A stretch of DNA of 64,000 nucleotides, from the NCBI GenBank assembly GCA_016218915.1, contig JACRCQ010000052.1, forward strand, positions 62,001 through 126,000, in the 5' to 3' direction. Positions 7,923 to 19,010 of the stretch are shown here, piece by piece (position 1 is the stretch's first letter; the number at the start of each line of letters is the position of its first letter). The notes beneath the pieces were generated by a model. It did not search any database, had not been told where the DNA came from, and saw nothing but the letters and a program-made list of their open reading frames with translations. Made by a program: the position numbers and the translations under genes. This stretch comes from Deltaproteobacteria bacterium (GTDB lineage: Bacteria; Myxococcota_A; Polyangia; Polyangiales; Polyangiaceae).

Positions 7923-10624
7923 GTCTCCTCCTCGGGTGCGCTCTGCTCTTCAAGGTTCGGCGGTGTGCCCACGATCGGAATCATCAACCGGAATTGCGCT
8001 CCTCCACCGGCTCGATTGGAGGCCGTCAGCCATCCTCCGTGAACCTGGGCGATCCCGCGGCAGATGGGAAGACCCAACCCGACGCCTGACACGCCAGACT
8101 GGGGACCCCGGTAGAATCGCTCGAACACCCGCTCCTCGTCGCCCGGCGAAAGACCTGGGCCTCGATCGGACACGTCGACGAGGATGGTATCGCCATCGCG
8201 GGTCGCTTGCAGCTCGATCGGCGACTCGGGGGGGGTGTACTTCACCGCGTTCTCGAGCAGATTGATGAACAGCTGCTGCATCAGCACCGGATCCACGGGG
8301 ATCATCGGCAGATCCGCAGCAAGCGAGGTGACGACCTTGCGTCCCGACAGACGCGGCTCGAGCCGGGTCAGGGCAGCGCCCACCACCTCCTCGAGCGGGA
8401 CCCACTCTCGCTTGACGACGACAGCCCTGGATTCCAGGCGCGTCATGTCGAGCAGATTGGACAGCAGACGCTCGAGCCGCTCCGCTTCCTCGCAGATCGT
8501 CTCGACCAGCTCCTCGCGCGTCGAGCCGTCGACCTGGTCGTCGCGAAGCGTGGTCGCCGCTCCCGTGATCGAGGCCAGCGGCGTGCGAAGGTCGTGCGAG
8601 ACCGAGGACAGAAGCGAGCTGCGCATCTGCTCGGTTCGCGCGCGCACGGCAGCCTGGCGCGCCTGCACCGCGAGCTGGGCGCGCTCGAGTGCGAACGCGG
8701 CCTGACGGCAGAAGGCCTCGAGAAAGCTCCTCTGGTCTGCGCGCAGAGGCTCGCGGTTGCGTGCGATGAGCGCCAACGCTGCGAGCGGCTCCCCGGTCAC
8801 CCGCATGGGTGCACACACCACTCCAGCGCCTGGCAGCGTATCCGTCCCGCGCCCTGCGAGGCGTCCATGCTCCAGCACCCATCGCGCCACTGCCAGATCC
8901 GAGGGATCAAGCGACGTGCCCGGGGGCCATTCTCCCAACGCGCACGCCGCACCCTCGGAATCTCGACCCACGACCACCGATGCGCCGTCGAAGACCCGGG
9001 AAGCATGCCGCGTCGTCGCAAGCGCAATGTCCTTCTCGTCTTGCACCGTCCCGAGATCGTGGCTCAACGCATAGAGCGCGTCGGTACGCTCCTGGCGCGA
9101 CCTTGCATCCTGCCCCTGCATGCGGAGCCGGTGCAGCAGGCTGCTGACCGCATAGCCGGTGCCGAACATCATCGCAAAGGTCAGGAAGTAGCGGGCATCG
9201 TCGACGGCGAGCGTGAAGTAGGGCGGCACGAAGAAGAAGTCGTAGGCGAGCACGGACAGGGTAGCTGCGAGCAGCGATGGATTTCTCCCCCATCGCGCAG
9301 CGGTGAGCATCACCGCGAGCAGGAACAGCATCGCAGTGTCCGGAATGCCGAGCCACGCGCGGCCCGCCGCGCCCGCGCCTGTCGTGAGCGCGACGATCAC
9401 CAGCGCGGCAAGGTACCCTCCGCGCGCCGTCTCGGAACCGCTGTCCAGCTGCGTTCGCGACGTCGTCTCTCCAGGCCCGGGATCCCCGGAGATCACGTTG
9501 ACATCGATGTCGCCGCTTCCTCGGACCACCTCGTCGAGCAGCGAGCCGCGCAGGATGTCTCGCAGACGCGGGTGGGTGGGCTTGCCGATCACGATGCGCG
9601 TGACGTTCTGCTTGCGGGCATGCTCCAGGACAGCCTCGCTCACCTTGGCGCCGCTCAGACGCACCACCGAGGCGCCCAGGGATTCCGCCAGCTGGATGTG
9701 CGATTCGACCCGCTTGCGGTCCTCGCTCGACTGGCCGCCAGCGACCTGGACGTCGACGCATGCAGCGATCCAGGGTGCGCGAAGGCCGGCTGCGATCCGG
9801 CACGCGGCCCGAATCAGCCGCGCCGAGCTGGGCGAAGGGCCCACGCACACCAGCACGCGCTCTCCTGCGGGCCAGGTGGCGTGCACGCCATGCTCCTGGC
9901 GATAGGCGCGCACCTCGGAGTCGACGTGCTCGGCCATCCTGCGCAAGGCGAGCTCCCGAAGCGCCAGCAGGTTCCCCCGCCGAAAGAAGCCCTGGGCTGC
10001 GCGGTCCGCCTGCTCACCCAGATACACCTTGCCCTCGCGCAATCGCTCCAGAAGCTCCTCGAGCGACACGTCCACCAGCTCGATCGCGTCAGCCCGATCC
10101 AGGATCGAGTCAGGTACCGTCTCTCGAACCTGCACGCCCGTGATCTGGGCGACGACGTCGTTCAGGCTCTCGATGTGCTGCACGTTCAGGGTCGTGTGCA
10201 CATGAATGCCGGACTCGAGCAGCTCGACCACGTCCTGCCAGCGCCGGGCATGCCGGGAGCCCACGACGTTGGTGTGGGCGAGCTCGTCGACGAGCAGCAC
10301 GGTCGGCTTGCGCGCAATGGCTCCGTCGAGATCGAACTCCGCAAGCCACTTTCCGCGGTACTCCAGCCGCTTCTTGGCCAGCACCTCCAGGCCGAGCAGC
10401 AGCGCTGCAGTCTCGTAGCGGGCGTGCGTGTCGACTGTGCCCACCACGACGTCGACATGCTGATCCACCAGCTCGCGCGCAGAGGCGAGCATGCGGTAGG
10501 TCTTGCCGACCCCGGGCGCAAAGCCGAGGAACACGCGCAGCGTGCCCCTCTTCGCCTTCTGCTGGTCGTCCGAGATCCGGCGCAGCAATTCGTCCGGATC
10601 AGGGCGGCGAGCGTCATCACTCAT
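7919..10624 (-). CDS. kdpD: KdpD, sensor histidine kinase for K+ limitation
   Basis: 901 residues, the usual KdpD length. Order: N-terminal KdpD domain with a P-loop, GFAPGVGKT (residues 34-42); a universal-stress-protein-like domain; a cluster of four membrane segments (from about residue 400, LAALVIVALTTGAGAAG onward); a GAF-like segment; the phospho-acceptor helix SSVSHDLRTPLASI (His near residue 675); and an ATPase domain with LLENAVKYTPP and GVGLGLPICRGIAQVHGG. It overlaps kdpC upstream by 8 bp and kdpE downstream by 4 bp, so sensor and regulator are made with the transporter they control. Confidence 0.96.
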   Translation of the reverse strand: MSDDARRPDPDELLRRISDDQQKAKRGTLRVFLGFAPGVGKTYRMLASARELVDQHVDVVVGTVDTHARYETAALLLGLEVLAKKRLEYRGKWLAEFDLDGAIARKPTVLLVDELAHTNVVGSRHARRWQDVVELLESGIHVHTTLNVQHIESLNDVVAQITGVQVRETVPDSILDRADAIELVDVSLEELLERLREGKVYLGEQADRAAQGFFRRGNLLALRELALRRMAEHVDSEVRAYRQEHGVHATWPAGERVLVCVGPSPSSARLIRAACRIAAGLRAPWIAACVDVQVAGGQSSEDRKRVESHIQLAESLGASVVRLSGAKVSEAVLEHARKQNVTRIVIGKPTHPRLRDILRGSLLDEVVRGSGDIDVNVISGDPGPGETTSRTQLDSGSETARGGYLAALVIVALTTGAGAAGRAWLGIPDTAMLFLLAVMLTAARWGRNPSLLAATLSVLAYDFFFVPPYFTLAVDDARYFLTFAMMFGTGYAVSSLLHRLRMQGQDARSRQERTDALYALSHDLGTVQDEKDIALATTRHASRVFDGASVVVGRDSEGAACALGEWPPGTSLDPSDLAVARWVLEHGRLAGRGTDTLPGAGVVCAPMRVTGEPLAALALIARNREPLRADQRSFLEAFCRQAAFALERAQLAVQARQAAVRARTEQMRSSLLSSVSHDLRTPLASITGAATTLRDDQVDGSTREELVETICEEAERLERLLSNLLDMTRLESRAVVVKREWVPLEEVVGAALTRLEPRLSGRKVVTSLAADLPMIPVDPVLMQQLFINLLENAVKYTPPESPIELQATRDGDTILVDVSDRGPGLSPGDEERVFERFYRGPQSGVSGVGLGLPICRGIAQVHGGWLTASNRAGGGAQFRLMIPIVGTPPNLEEQSAPEEET

Positions 10625-11225
10625 GATCGAGCTTCACCATAGACCCTCCGCTGGACAGGATCGAGTCCAACGCGAGATTCAGCTCGAGCACATTCACGCG
10701 CACCTCCCCCAGGATCCCCAACGTGCGAGGCTGAACACGGGAGAGCACGAGCGAGCGAACCTGGTCTTCGGGAAGACCGCGAGCGCGTGCGACGCGAGAC
10801 ACCTGCCAGAGGGCAGCCGCAGGCGAGATGTGGGGGTCGAGCCCGCTGCCCGACGACGTCACCAGGTCGATCGGAATGGGAGCATGGTTGTCCGGATCGG
10901 CTTCGCGAAGGGATCGAGCGCGCGCGCTCACTGCCTGCGCAAGAGCTGCGTTGGATGGCCCGAGGTTCGATGCTCCTGAAGCGCTGGCGTTGTACGCGGC
11001 GGGCCCGGTCGACGAAGGCCTTCCCCAGAAGTAGCGCGGGTCGTCGAACGGCTGCCCGATCAACTCCGAACCCACCACCACGCCGTCGCGCGCGATCAGG
11101 CTGCCCGCTGCCTGCCGAGGGAATGCCAGCCGGGCGCTCGCTGTCGTCAGCAGCGGATAGGCCACCCCGGTCAGCAGCGTGAAGCAAGCCAGAAGCACGA
11201 TGGCAGGACGAAGCTCCTTGAACAT
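10617..11225 (-). CDS. kdpC: KdpC, K+-transporting ATPase C chain
   Basis: 202 residues from the ATG at 11225, typical for KdpC (about 190-200). One N-terminal membrane helix (PAIVLLACFTLLTGVAYPLL) is followed by a periplasmic domain with the family blocks YFWGRPSSTGPAAYNASASG and GSGLDPHISPAAALWQ. KdpC stabilises the KdpFABC complex and assists ATP-dependent K+ uptake. A GTG at 11240 overlaps the kdpB stop (GTGA) and would add five residues, but AAGAGG stands 5 bp before the ATG at 11225, so I prefer the shorter form. Confidence 0.95.
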   Translation of the reverse strand: MFKELRPAIVLLACFTLLTGVAYPLLTTASARLAFPRQAAGSLIARDGVVVGSELIGQPFDDPRYFWGRPSSTGPAAYNASASGASNLGPSNAALAQAVSARARSLREADPDNHAPIPIDLVTSSGSGLDPHISPAAALWQVSRVARARGLPEDQVRSLVLSRVQPRTLGILGEVRVNVLELNLALDSILSSGGSMVKLDHE

Positions 11226-11236
11226 GGCTGCCTCTT

Positions 11237-13288
<2,052 letters not shown>

Positions 13289-13292
13289 GAAC

Positions 13293-15038
13293 TCACCGTG
13301 CTTGCAGCTGGAGGTGCTCCACGATCGGCCCCAGCACCAGGGCAGGGGCAAAGGTGAGTGCACCCACCAGAACGATCGTTCCCACGAGCAACGCGACGAA
13401 GAGCGGGGTATGCGTGGGCATCGTGCCTGCCGACGCGGGCACAGGCTTCTTGGACGCGAGGGACCCGGCGATGGCGAGGACCGGCACGATGACCCAGTAC
13501 CGGCCGATGAGCATCGCCACGGAAATCGCGAGAGCGTAGAATCGCCCGCTCGCCGTCAACCCTCCGAACGCGGAGCCGTTGTTGTTGGCTCCCGACGAGA
13601 ACGCGTAGAGAATCTCGCTGAATCCGTGGGGACCCGGGTTGCCCGCCGCGCTCGTGCCCGCTGGCACCCCACAGGCCAACGCGGTGCCCAACAGCACCGC
13701 CGCCGCAGGCAGCAGCACCACCAGCGATGCCATCTTCATCTCGAACGACTCGACCTTCTTGCCGAGATACTCGGGAGTCCGTCCAACCATCAAGCCTGCG
13801 ATGAATACGCTGATCAGCACGTAGACGAGCATTCCGTAGAGGCCTGAGCCGACGCCCCCGAACACGATCTCCCCGAGCTGCATCAGCCACATGGGGATGA
13901 GCCCGCCCAGGGGCATGAAGCTGTCGTGCATCGCATTGACCGAGCCGTTCGAGGCAGCCGTCGTGGCGGTGGCCCAGATCGCGGAGTCCACAATGCCGAA
14001 CCTCACCTCCTTGCCCTCCAGGTTGCCTCCAGACTGCAGAGCGCTCGATGCCGAATCCAGGCCAAGGTCATTGAGCGCCGGATTCGATGCCTGCTCGGCT
14101 GCGATGGCTCCGAGCATCAGCGGCACGAGAACCAGGAGCATGGCCGCGAGCAGCGCTGCTCCCTGCCTGCGGTCCTTGACCATGCGGCCGAACGTGAAGC
14201 ACAGCGCCGCAGGAATCAGAAGGATCGACAGCATCTGGACGAAGTTGCTCAGGGGCGTCGGGTTCTCGAAGGGATGGGCCGCGTTCGCGTTGAAGAAGCC
14301 CCCACCGTTGGTGCCGAGCTGCTTGATCGCGATCTGGGATGCAGCCGGACCGATTGCCACGACTTGCTCGACGATCTTCGCCCCTGCCGAGTCCTGCCAC
14401 GGAGACACGACCCGCGCGGTCGTCGAAGCGGCGAAGGTCTGGACGACCCCTTGTGACACGAGAAAGAGCGCCAGCACGAACGAGAGCGGCAGGAGCACGT
14501 ACAGAAGGCTCCGCGTAAGATCGACCCAGAAGTTGCCGACTCCCTGCGACTGCTTGCGCGTGATTCCTCGCACCAGGGCAACCAGCACGGCCATGCCGGT
14601 GGCTGCAGAAACGAAGTTCTGGACCGTGAGCCCCAGCACCTGCGTCAGGTGGCTCATCGTCGTCTCACCACCATAAGCCTGCCAGTTGGTGTTCGACGCA
14701 AAGCTGACGGCTGTGTTGAGCGAGACTTCCGGCGAGACCGGCGGAAGATGCGCGGGATTGAGCGCCCAGGGCAGCTGCAGGCGCTGCAGGGCATAGACGA
14801 CAAGCGTGCCCGCAAAGCTGAAGCTCAGGACCGCCAGCGCATACCGCTGCCAGCCCATGTCGTCGTCTTCGCGTATCCGTGCCAGGCGGTAGAGCAGTCG
14901 CTCGACCGGGCCAGCGAGCTTCTGCGCCAGACGGGCTTGACCCTCGTAGATGCGCGCCATGTACGCCCCGAGCGGAGCTGCGAGCATCAGCAGCAGGCCA
15001 AGGTAGAGCACAACCTCCACGAGCGCGTGCGCGGTCAC
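13293..15038 (-). CDS. kdpA: KdpA, K+-translocating subunit
   Basis: 581 residues from a GTG at 15038. GGAGAAG lies 5 bp upstream and the start overlaps the kdpF stop as GTGA; longer frames upstream would read through kdpF. The N-terminus (LGAYMARIYEGQ) matches the family. The four pore-loop signatures that form the K+ selectivity filter can be seen, for example SFASNTNWQAYGGETTMSHL, GTNGGGFFNANAAHPFENPT and SGANNNGSAFGGL. About ten membrane segments. KdpA receives K+ from the periplasm and delivers it in the KdpFABC complex. Confidence 0.96.
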   Translation of the reverse strand: MTAHALVEVVLYLGLLLMLAAPLGAYMARIYEGQARLAQKLAGPVERLLYRLARIREDDDMGWQRYALAVLSFSFAGTLVVYALQRLQLPWALNPAHLPPVSPEVSLNTAVSFASNTNWQAYGGETTMSHLTQVLGLTVQNFVSAATGMAVLVALVRGITRKQSQGVGNFWVDLTRSLLYVLLPLSFVLALFLVSQGVVQTFAASTTARVVSPWQDSAGAKIVEQVVAIGPAASQIAIKQLGTNGGGFFNANAAHPFENPTPLSNFVQMLSILLIPAALCFTFGRMVKDRRQGAALLAAMLLVLVPLMLGAIAAEQASNPALNDLGLDSASSALQSGGNLEGKEVRFGIVDSAIWATATTAASNGSVNAMHDSFMPLGGLIPMWLMQLGEIVFGGVGSGLYGMLVYVLISVFIAGLMVGRTPEYLGKKVESFEMKMASLVVLLPAAAVLLGTALACGVPAGTSAAGNPGPHGFSEILYAFSSGANNNGSAFGGLTASGRFYALAISVAMLIGRYWVIVPVLAIAGSLASKKPVPASAGTMPTHTPLFVALLVGTIVLVGALTFAPALVLGPIVEHLQLQAR

Positions 15039-15127
15039 GACAGCTTCTCCGGATACAGGAGCGCAACGAGCAGGTAGACGAGGAGGCCTGCGACCAAGAT
15101 GGCTCCGACCGACACCATCGTCGTCAT
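15035..15127 (-). CDS. kdpF: KdpF, small membrane subunit of the Kdp ATPase
   Basis: A 30-residue ORF too short for routine calling. It starts MTTMVSVGAI, has one hydrophobic helix (ILVAGLLVYLLVALLYP) and ends in PEKLS, as KdpF proteins do. Its stop overlaps the kdpA GTG by 4 bp (GTGA) and its ATG overlaps the stop of the ORF ahead of it by 4 bp (ATGA). AAGGA abuts the first ATG, and the second ATG (15118) is better spaced from it, so either may be used. In other bacteria KdpF is a lipid-like peptide that stabilises KdpA. Confidence 0.9.
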   Translation of the reverse strand: MTTMVSVGAILVAGLLVYLLVALLYPEKLS

Positions 15128-15216
15128 TCCTTGCGTGTGAGGGGCGAGCAGGCGCGGATGACCGCCCATGTGACCCCATAGAACATTGCCAACCCGAGTA
15201 GGTAGAAGGCGTCCAT
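15124..15216 (-). CDS. 30-residue single-helix membrane peptide leading the kdp operon
   Basis: The ORF begins MDAFYLLGLAMFYGVTWAV and ends RACSPLTRKE: a hydrophobic segment followed by a positively charged, Cys-containing tail. AGGAGAG stands just upstream of the ATG, and the stop overlaps the kdpF ATG by 4 bp (ATGA), so it is set up for coupled translation as the first gene of the operon. I recall similar tiny ORFs preceding kdpF in other genomes, but the family has no established function. A role as an extra small subunit or assembly factor is inference. Confidence 0.7.
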   Translation of the reverse strand: MDAFYLLGLAMFYGVTWAVIRACSPLTRKE

Positions 15217-15321
15217 CCGATCTCTCCTGTCGCCCGGTCCGCCGAGCGAGCGGCGTCCGGAGTCCTGGTTGGATCCTTGCGCGTCAGGAGTCAGCTCGGC
15301 GTGAAGACCTGCGGGCAGCGC

Positions 15322-15339
15322 GTCAAGAAGACGTCAAGA
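15322..15339 (-). promoter_or_regulatory. Candidate KdpE-type operator between kdp and the divergent porin
   Basis: Read on the minus strand (the kdp direction) this is TCTTGAC, four bases, TCTTGAC: two identical half-sites with an 11-bp period, about 105 bp before the first ORF of the kdp operon. The same motif and spacing stand upstream of kup (5173-5190). It also lies about 100 bp before the porin start on the plus strand, so it could serve both directions. Assignment to KdpE is inference; PhoB, another OmpR-family protein encoded here, seems less likely because its candidate sites read differently. Confidence 0.45.
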
Positions 15340-15437
15340 CTGACCCATTTCCCCCCATTGTTGCGATGCCGTCACACGCTCGAAACACAGGCGGCCGACA
15401 GTCCTGGTGCTTTTCACAGACAAGGAGAAGGCGACCC

Positions 15438-16982
15438 ATGCATCGAGCTCTCACCGTCGCGCTCGCAGCTGCGCTTGTATCAACGTCATTGCCGGCATTC
15501 GCTCAGGACCAGGGCAATGGCTCGGGACCCGTCGTGAGCCTGCCGCCTCCGGCTTCGGACGCGGTGCACGCGGGCTACCGGGGAATGTTCTACGTCACCG
15601 ACGATTCCGGCAACTATCGGCTGTACCTGCAGGGCCGCGCCCAGATCGACAGCTACAACTACTTTGGAAAGGGAATTCCGGATACCACGCTCAAGTCCAC
15701 GGTGTTCCTACGGCGCATCCGGCCGGAGATCACGGGGGAGATCCTGAAGCGCTGGCAGTTCATGTTTGCAGGCGACTTCGGGCAGACGGACGTCGACAAC
15801 GGCAAGGGTTTGAACCCGGCGGCACGAGGCAGCCCGAGCGATCCAGCCGCGCGCTTTGGCTCCGCGCAGACTCCGTCGGTGAAGGCAGCGCCCACCGATG
15901 TATTCGTCAACTATCGCGCCGACGGCCTGCTGAACGTCCAGGTCGGACAATTCGATGCACCGTTCACCCTCGAGAACCGCACGAGCGACAAGTACATCCC
16001 ATTCATGGAGCGATCGCTCGCCGTGCGCGCACTGGGCATTCCCACGAACAAGGAGCTCGGCGGCATGCTTTGGGGGGAGACGGGCAACAAGCTCCTGTTC
16101 TACTCGGCCGGGGTGTTCAACGGCGACGGGCAGAATCGGCCCGGAATGGACAACCGGGTCGACACCATGGGCCGGGTCTTCGTTCACCCCTTGGTCGGGG
16201 TGGACAAGGCGCTGAAGGACGTGCAGCTCGGCGGCAGCTTCCGTTGGGGACAGCGGGACAAGAGCTACGTCTACTACGACTACGCGTCCATGACGACGCA
16301 GGGCAACTTCAAGTTCTGGAATCCTGTGTACAAGTCCGCAGCGGTTGGCGGCGTCGACACGTACACGCACGTGATCCCGGCCGGCTCCCAGCTTGGGCTG
16401 GCGGCAGAGCTCCGCGTCCCGATCGGCGACATCTTCGATCTCACCAGCGAGCTGGTGTATGTGAAGAACCAGACCCGTGAGGCGCTGGAGGGGTACGAGG
16501 CCACGAACACGGAGCGCTTCGGCGATCTGCACGGCTATGCCTACTATGTGCAGGCTGGATTCTGGCCTCTTGGCCAGCGGGACATCAACGGCACGCCTGG
16601 CTACGAGAACCCCACGCATCTCGACCTGAAGAAGCCGGTGCCTTCGACCCCGCCGCAGGCGTTGCAGATACTGGTCAAGTGGGAGCAGCTCAACACCACC
16701 TACAACAGCGCGAGCCGATCGGGCACACCGGACAGCAAGAACATCGACGGGAAGATCAAGGTCAACGCCCTGTCGCTGGGAGCGAACTACTGGGCGACGA
16801 AGCACATCCGGCTGAGCGCGAACTACGTGCTGAACGCGTTCCCGGGCTCCAAGGGCGATGCGACGTCGGATCAGCGGGCGATGTCGCCGGCCAACCAGCT
16901 CAAGAAGGGGATCAACGACGACGCGCGGGACAACGCGCACTTCTTTCATGAGCTTCTCTTCCGTGTGGCCGTGGCGCTGTGA
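15438..16982 (+). CDS. OprO/OprP-type outer-membrane porin
   Basis: 514 residues from the ATG at 15438, preceded by GGAGAAGG. A signal peptide (MHRALTVALAAALVSTSLPA) ends at AFA|QD. The mature protein has the look of the phosphate-selective porin O/P family: RLYLQGRAQIDSYNYF near the start, FLRRIRPEITGEILKRWQFM for an early strand pair, then alternating beta strands rich in Tyr/Trp, ending in an aromatic strand (LLFRVAVAL). It should form an anion-preferring trimeric channel. Substrate cannot be told from sequence; the gene is divergent from kdp and 6 kb from the pst/pho cluster. Confidence 0.85.
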   Translation: MHRALTVALAAALVSTSLPAFAQDQGNGSGPVVSLPPPASDAVHAGYRGMFYVTDDSGNYRLYLQGRAQIDSYNYFGKGIPDTTLKSTVFLRRIRPEITGEILKRWQFMFAGDFGQTDVDNGKGLNPAARGSPSDPAARFGSAQTPSVKAAPTDVFVNYRADGLLNVQVGQFDAPFTLENRTSDKYIPFMERSLAVRALGIPTNKELGGMLWGETGNKLLFYSAGVFNGDGQNRPGMDNRVDTMGRVFVHPLVGVDKALKDVQLGGSFRWGQRDKSYVYYDYASMTTQGNFKFWNPVYKSAAVGGVDTYTHVIPAGSQLGLAAELRVPIGDIFDLTSELVYVKNQTREALEGYEATNTERFGDLHGYAYYVQAGFWPLGQRDINGTPGYENPTHLDLKKPVPSTPPQALQILVKWEQLNTTYNSASRSGTPDSKNIDGKIKVNALSLGANYWATKHIRLSANYVLNAFPGSKGDATSDQRAMSPANQLKKGINDDARDNAHFFHELLFRVAVAL

Positions 16983-17030
16983 AGTCCTCCGCGGGGAGGG
17001 CGGGATGCTGGGGAGCCGAGCGGCAGAAGG

Positions 17031-17051
17031 ATTATGTTGTGGCAACATAAT
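17031..17051. promoter_or_regulatory. Perfect AT-rich palindrome upstream of the ATPase pseudogene
   Basis: ATTATGTTG, three bases, CAACATAAT: a perfect 9-bp inverted repeat, strikingly AT-rich for this genome. It lies 36 bp before the ATG of the AAA-type ATPase. A CATAAT hexamer further downstream could be a -10 element. An operator for a dimeric repressor is the simplest reading. It could also act as an mRNA hairpin after the porin gene, which ends 48 bp upstream. Confidence 0.55.
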
Positions 17052-17086
17052 GTAGCTCTGGCATAATCCGAGCTGGAGGCTCGGTC

Positions 17087-18444
17087 ATGCGACTCCCCTT
17101 TCTCGATCGAACCGAGGAGCGGTCCAGGCTCGCAAAGATGCTGTCGCAGAAGGATGGCGCGCTCGCCGTCGTCTACGGTCGACGGCGTTGTGGAAAATCT
17201 CGCTTGATTCTCGAGGCGATCGGGTCGCGCAAGGCCGTGTATTTCTCGGGAGACGATCGGGAAAGCACGGTCCAACGCTCTGCCCTCGCGCGGGAGATCG
17301 CGCGGGTTCTACCGGGTTTTGACCAGCCTTGTTCGAGCGGTGGTGGAGCGCGGCGCCGCGCGGTGCGGTTCTGGCGATCGACGAGCTCCCTGCGCTTGTT
17401 TCGTCGGCAGCCGAGGTGCCCAGCGTACTGCAACGACACGTGGATCGCCCGGCCCGCCACGCGCCGCACCTGATCCTGGCAGGCTCGTCCCAGCGAATGA
17501 TGCACGGCCTGGTGCTGGAGCGCAGCGCACCGCTGTTCGGACGGGCGCGTGAGATCATGCGAATTGCCCCATTGCCTGCGGGCTACATCCGGCAGGCCTT
17601 GCGGCTCCGCAGCGATGCCGCCGCTGTGGAAGCCTTCGCCGTCTGGGGGGGAATTCCCCGCTATTGGGAGCTCGCGGCGGAGTTTGACACATGGCAGTCG
17701 GCCGCGGAGAGCCTCGTGCTCAGCCCATTGGGCGTGCTGTACGACGAGCCTGCGGCGCTTCTACTCGATGACCTGCGCGACACCACGCAGGCAGCGTCGA
17801 TCCTGGCTCTGGTCGGGCAGGGAGCGCATCGTCTGTCCGAGATCGCCGGCCGGCTCGGCAAGCCCGCAACTGCGTTGTCACGTCCCCTCGAGCGGCTCGT
17901 CGACCTCGGCTTGATCATGCGAGAGACTCCCTTCGGCGTGCCCGGGCGCAACTCCAAGCGCTCGGCCTACAAGATTCGCGATCCGTTCCTGCGCTTCTGG
18001 TTCCGGTTCGTGGACCCGAACCGCTCCAGGCTCGAGTCTCGGCAGATCGCGCAGACGCTCGCGGCCGTGGAAGCAGGCTTTGTCCACCACGCTGCCGGAG
18101 TGTGGGAAGACCTCGTACGCGAAAGCGTGGCTCGCGCTCCCTACTTTGACCGAGGCTGGGGGCCGGCACATCGATGGTGGGGCGCTGGGCTGGATCGTTG
18201 CCCGCTGAAAGTCGACGTGCTTGCGCAGAGCATGGACGGCAAGGCGATTCTGGTGGGAGAGGTGAAGTGGAGCAGTGACGTCGCGCCTGACAGGCTGCGG
18301 GCTGAGCTGGAGGCAAAAGCGCTGCAGCTGCCTATGGTGGCCGGGCGCAAGGTCGAGGTGGGCGTGTGGACCAAGGAAAGACCGCGCGGTGCCCCAAAGC
18401 GAGGCGTATTCGGACCTCGCGAGGTTCTCGCAGCGCTCGTGTGA
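17087..18444 (+). pseudogene. Archaeal-type AAA ATPase with DUF234 C-terminal domain, frameshifted
   Basis: Reading frame one (from the ATG at 17087, GGAGG upstream) gives the Walker A region VVYGRRRCGKSRLI and runs to LPGFDQ. The frame then has to slip by one base near 17323-17330 to continue as LFERWWSAAPRGAVLAIDEL, which contains the Walker B motif, and on through the AAA fold to the DUF234 domain (DPFLRFWFRFVDPNRS). Restoring one G after CAG would give DQALFERW and one continuous protein of about 450 residues. So this is a single-base deletion, a sequencing error or, less likely, programmed frameshifting. Such ATPases are poorly understood and often mobile. Confidence 0.8.
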
Positions 18445-18456
18445 GCTTGCGATCAG

Positions 18457-18834
18457 CTAGGAGCAGCCGCCGCCCGCACAGGACATGTTGCACGAAGCGC
18501 CGGGCTCGCAGGTGCGACGGCAGGCGCCGCCGGCGCAGTGCATGTTGCATCGCGCGTTGGCCCTGCAAACCTGGGTGCAGGCGCCGCCGGCACAGTGCAT
18601 CCCGCAGTGCATCCCAGGCTCACAGACTTGCGCGCAGCGTCCTGCAGGGCAATGGAACTGCTGACCGCCGCCCGACGGCGCCACCGGTCCTGGTGGAAGG
18701 GCTGCACCGGGGGGGCCAGGCTGCGCACCAGGGCCCGGAGGTGGAGGTGCGGGCGCGGGAGCAGGGGCGGTGCTGACCACGCAAGCTCCCAGCAACAAGC
18801 TCATGCCCACCAAGACCGTGATCCGATTGTTCAT
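18457..18834 (-). CDS. Small Cys-rich repeat lipoprotein
   Basis: 125 residues from the ATG at 18834, with GGGAGGT just upstream. The lipobox SLLLGA|C puts the lipidated Cys at residue 18. A Pro/Ala/Gly linker of about 45 residues follows. The C-terminal half carries tandem Cys-rich units of about 15 residues built on the pattern C..C......C.M.CAGG.C (for example CNMHCAGGACRRTC). These probably form disulfide-stabilised turns outside the cytoplasm. No named family was recognised. It ends 12 bp from the ATPase gene in a convergent arrangement. Confidence 0.7.
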   Translation of the reverse strand: MNNRITVLVGMSLLLGACVVSTAPAPAPAPPPPGPGAQPGPPGAALPPGPVAPSGGGQQFHCPAGRCAQVCEPGMHCGMHCAGGACTQVCRANARCNMHCAGGACRRTCEPGASCNMSCAGGGCS

Positions 18835-19010
18835 GTGACCTCCCTGGCTCGACATTCTACACGATTTCATGACCGAGTCAGTCCTGGGTCGAGACAGTTC
18901 GCCTGGGAAGGTTCGGGCCGCAACGCCCAGGCCCTGCCCGCCCTTGACCCCTGAAAGCCGGCGGTCTACGCGGATTCACTTTTGGACTCGCACGGACAGG
19001 GACCTCAACC

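Noticed and set aside
16986..16999. Terminator after the porin gene (CCTCC, four bases, GGAGG)
   Set aside because: The stem is only 5 bp and no T-run follows.
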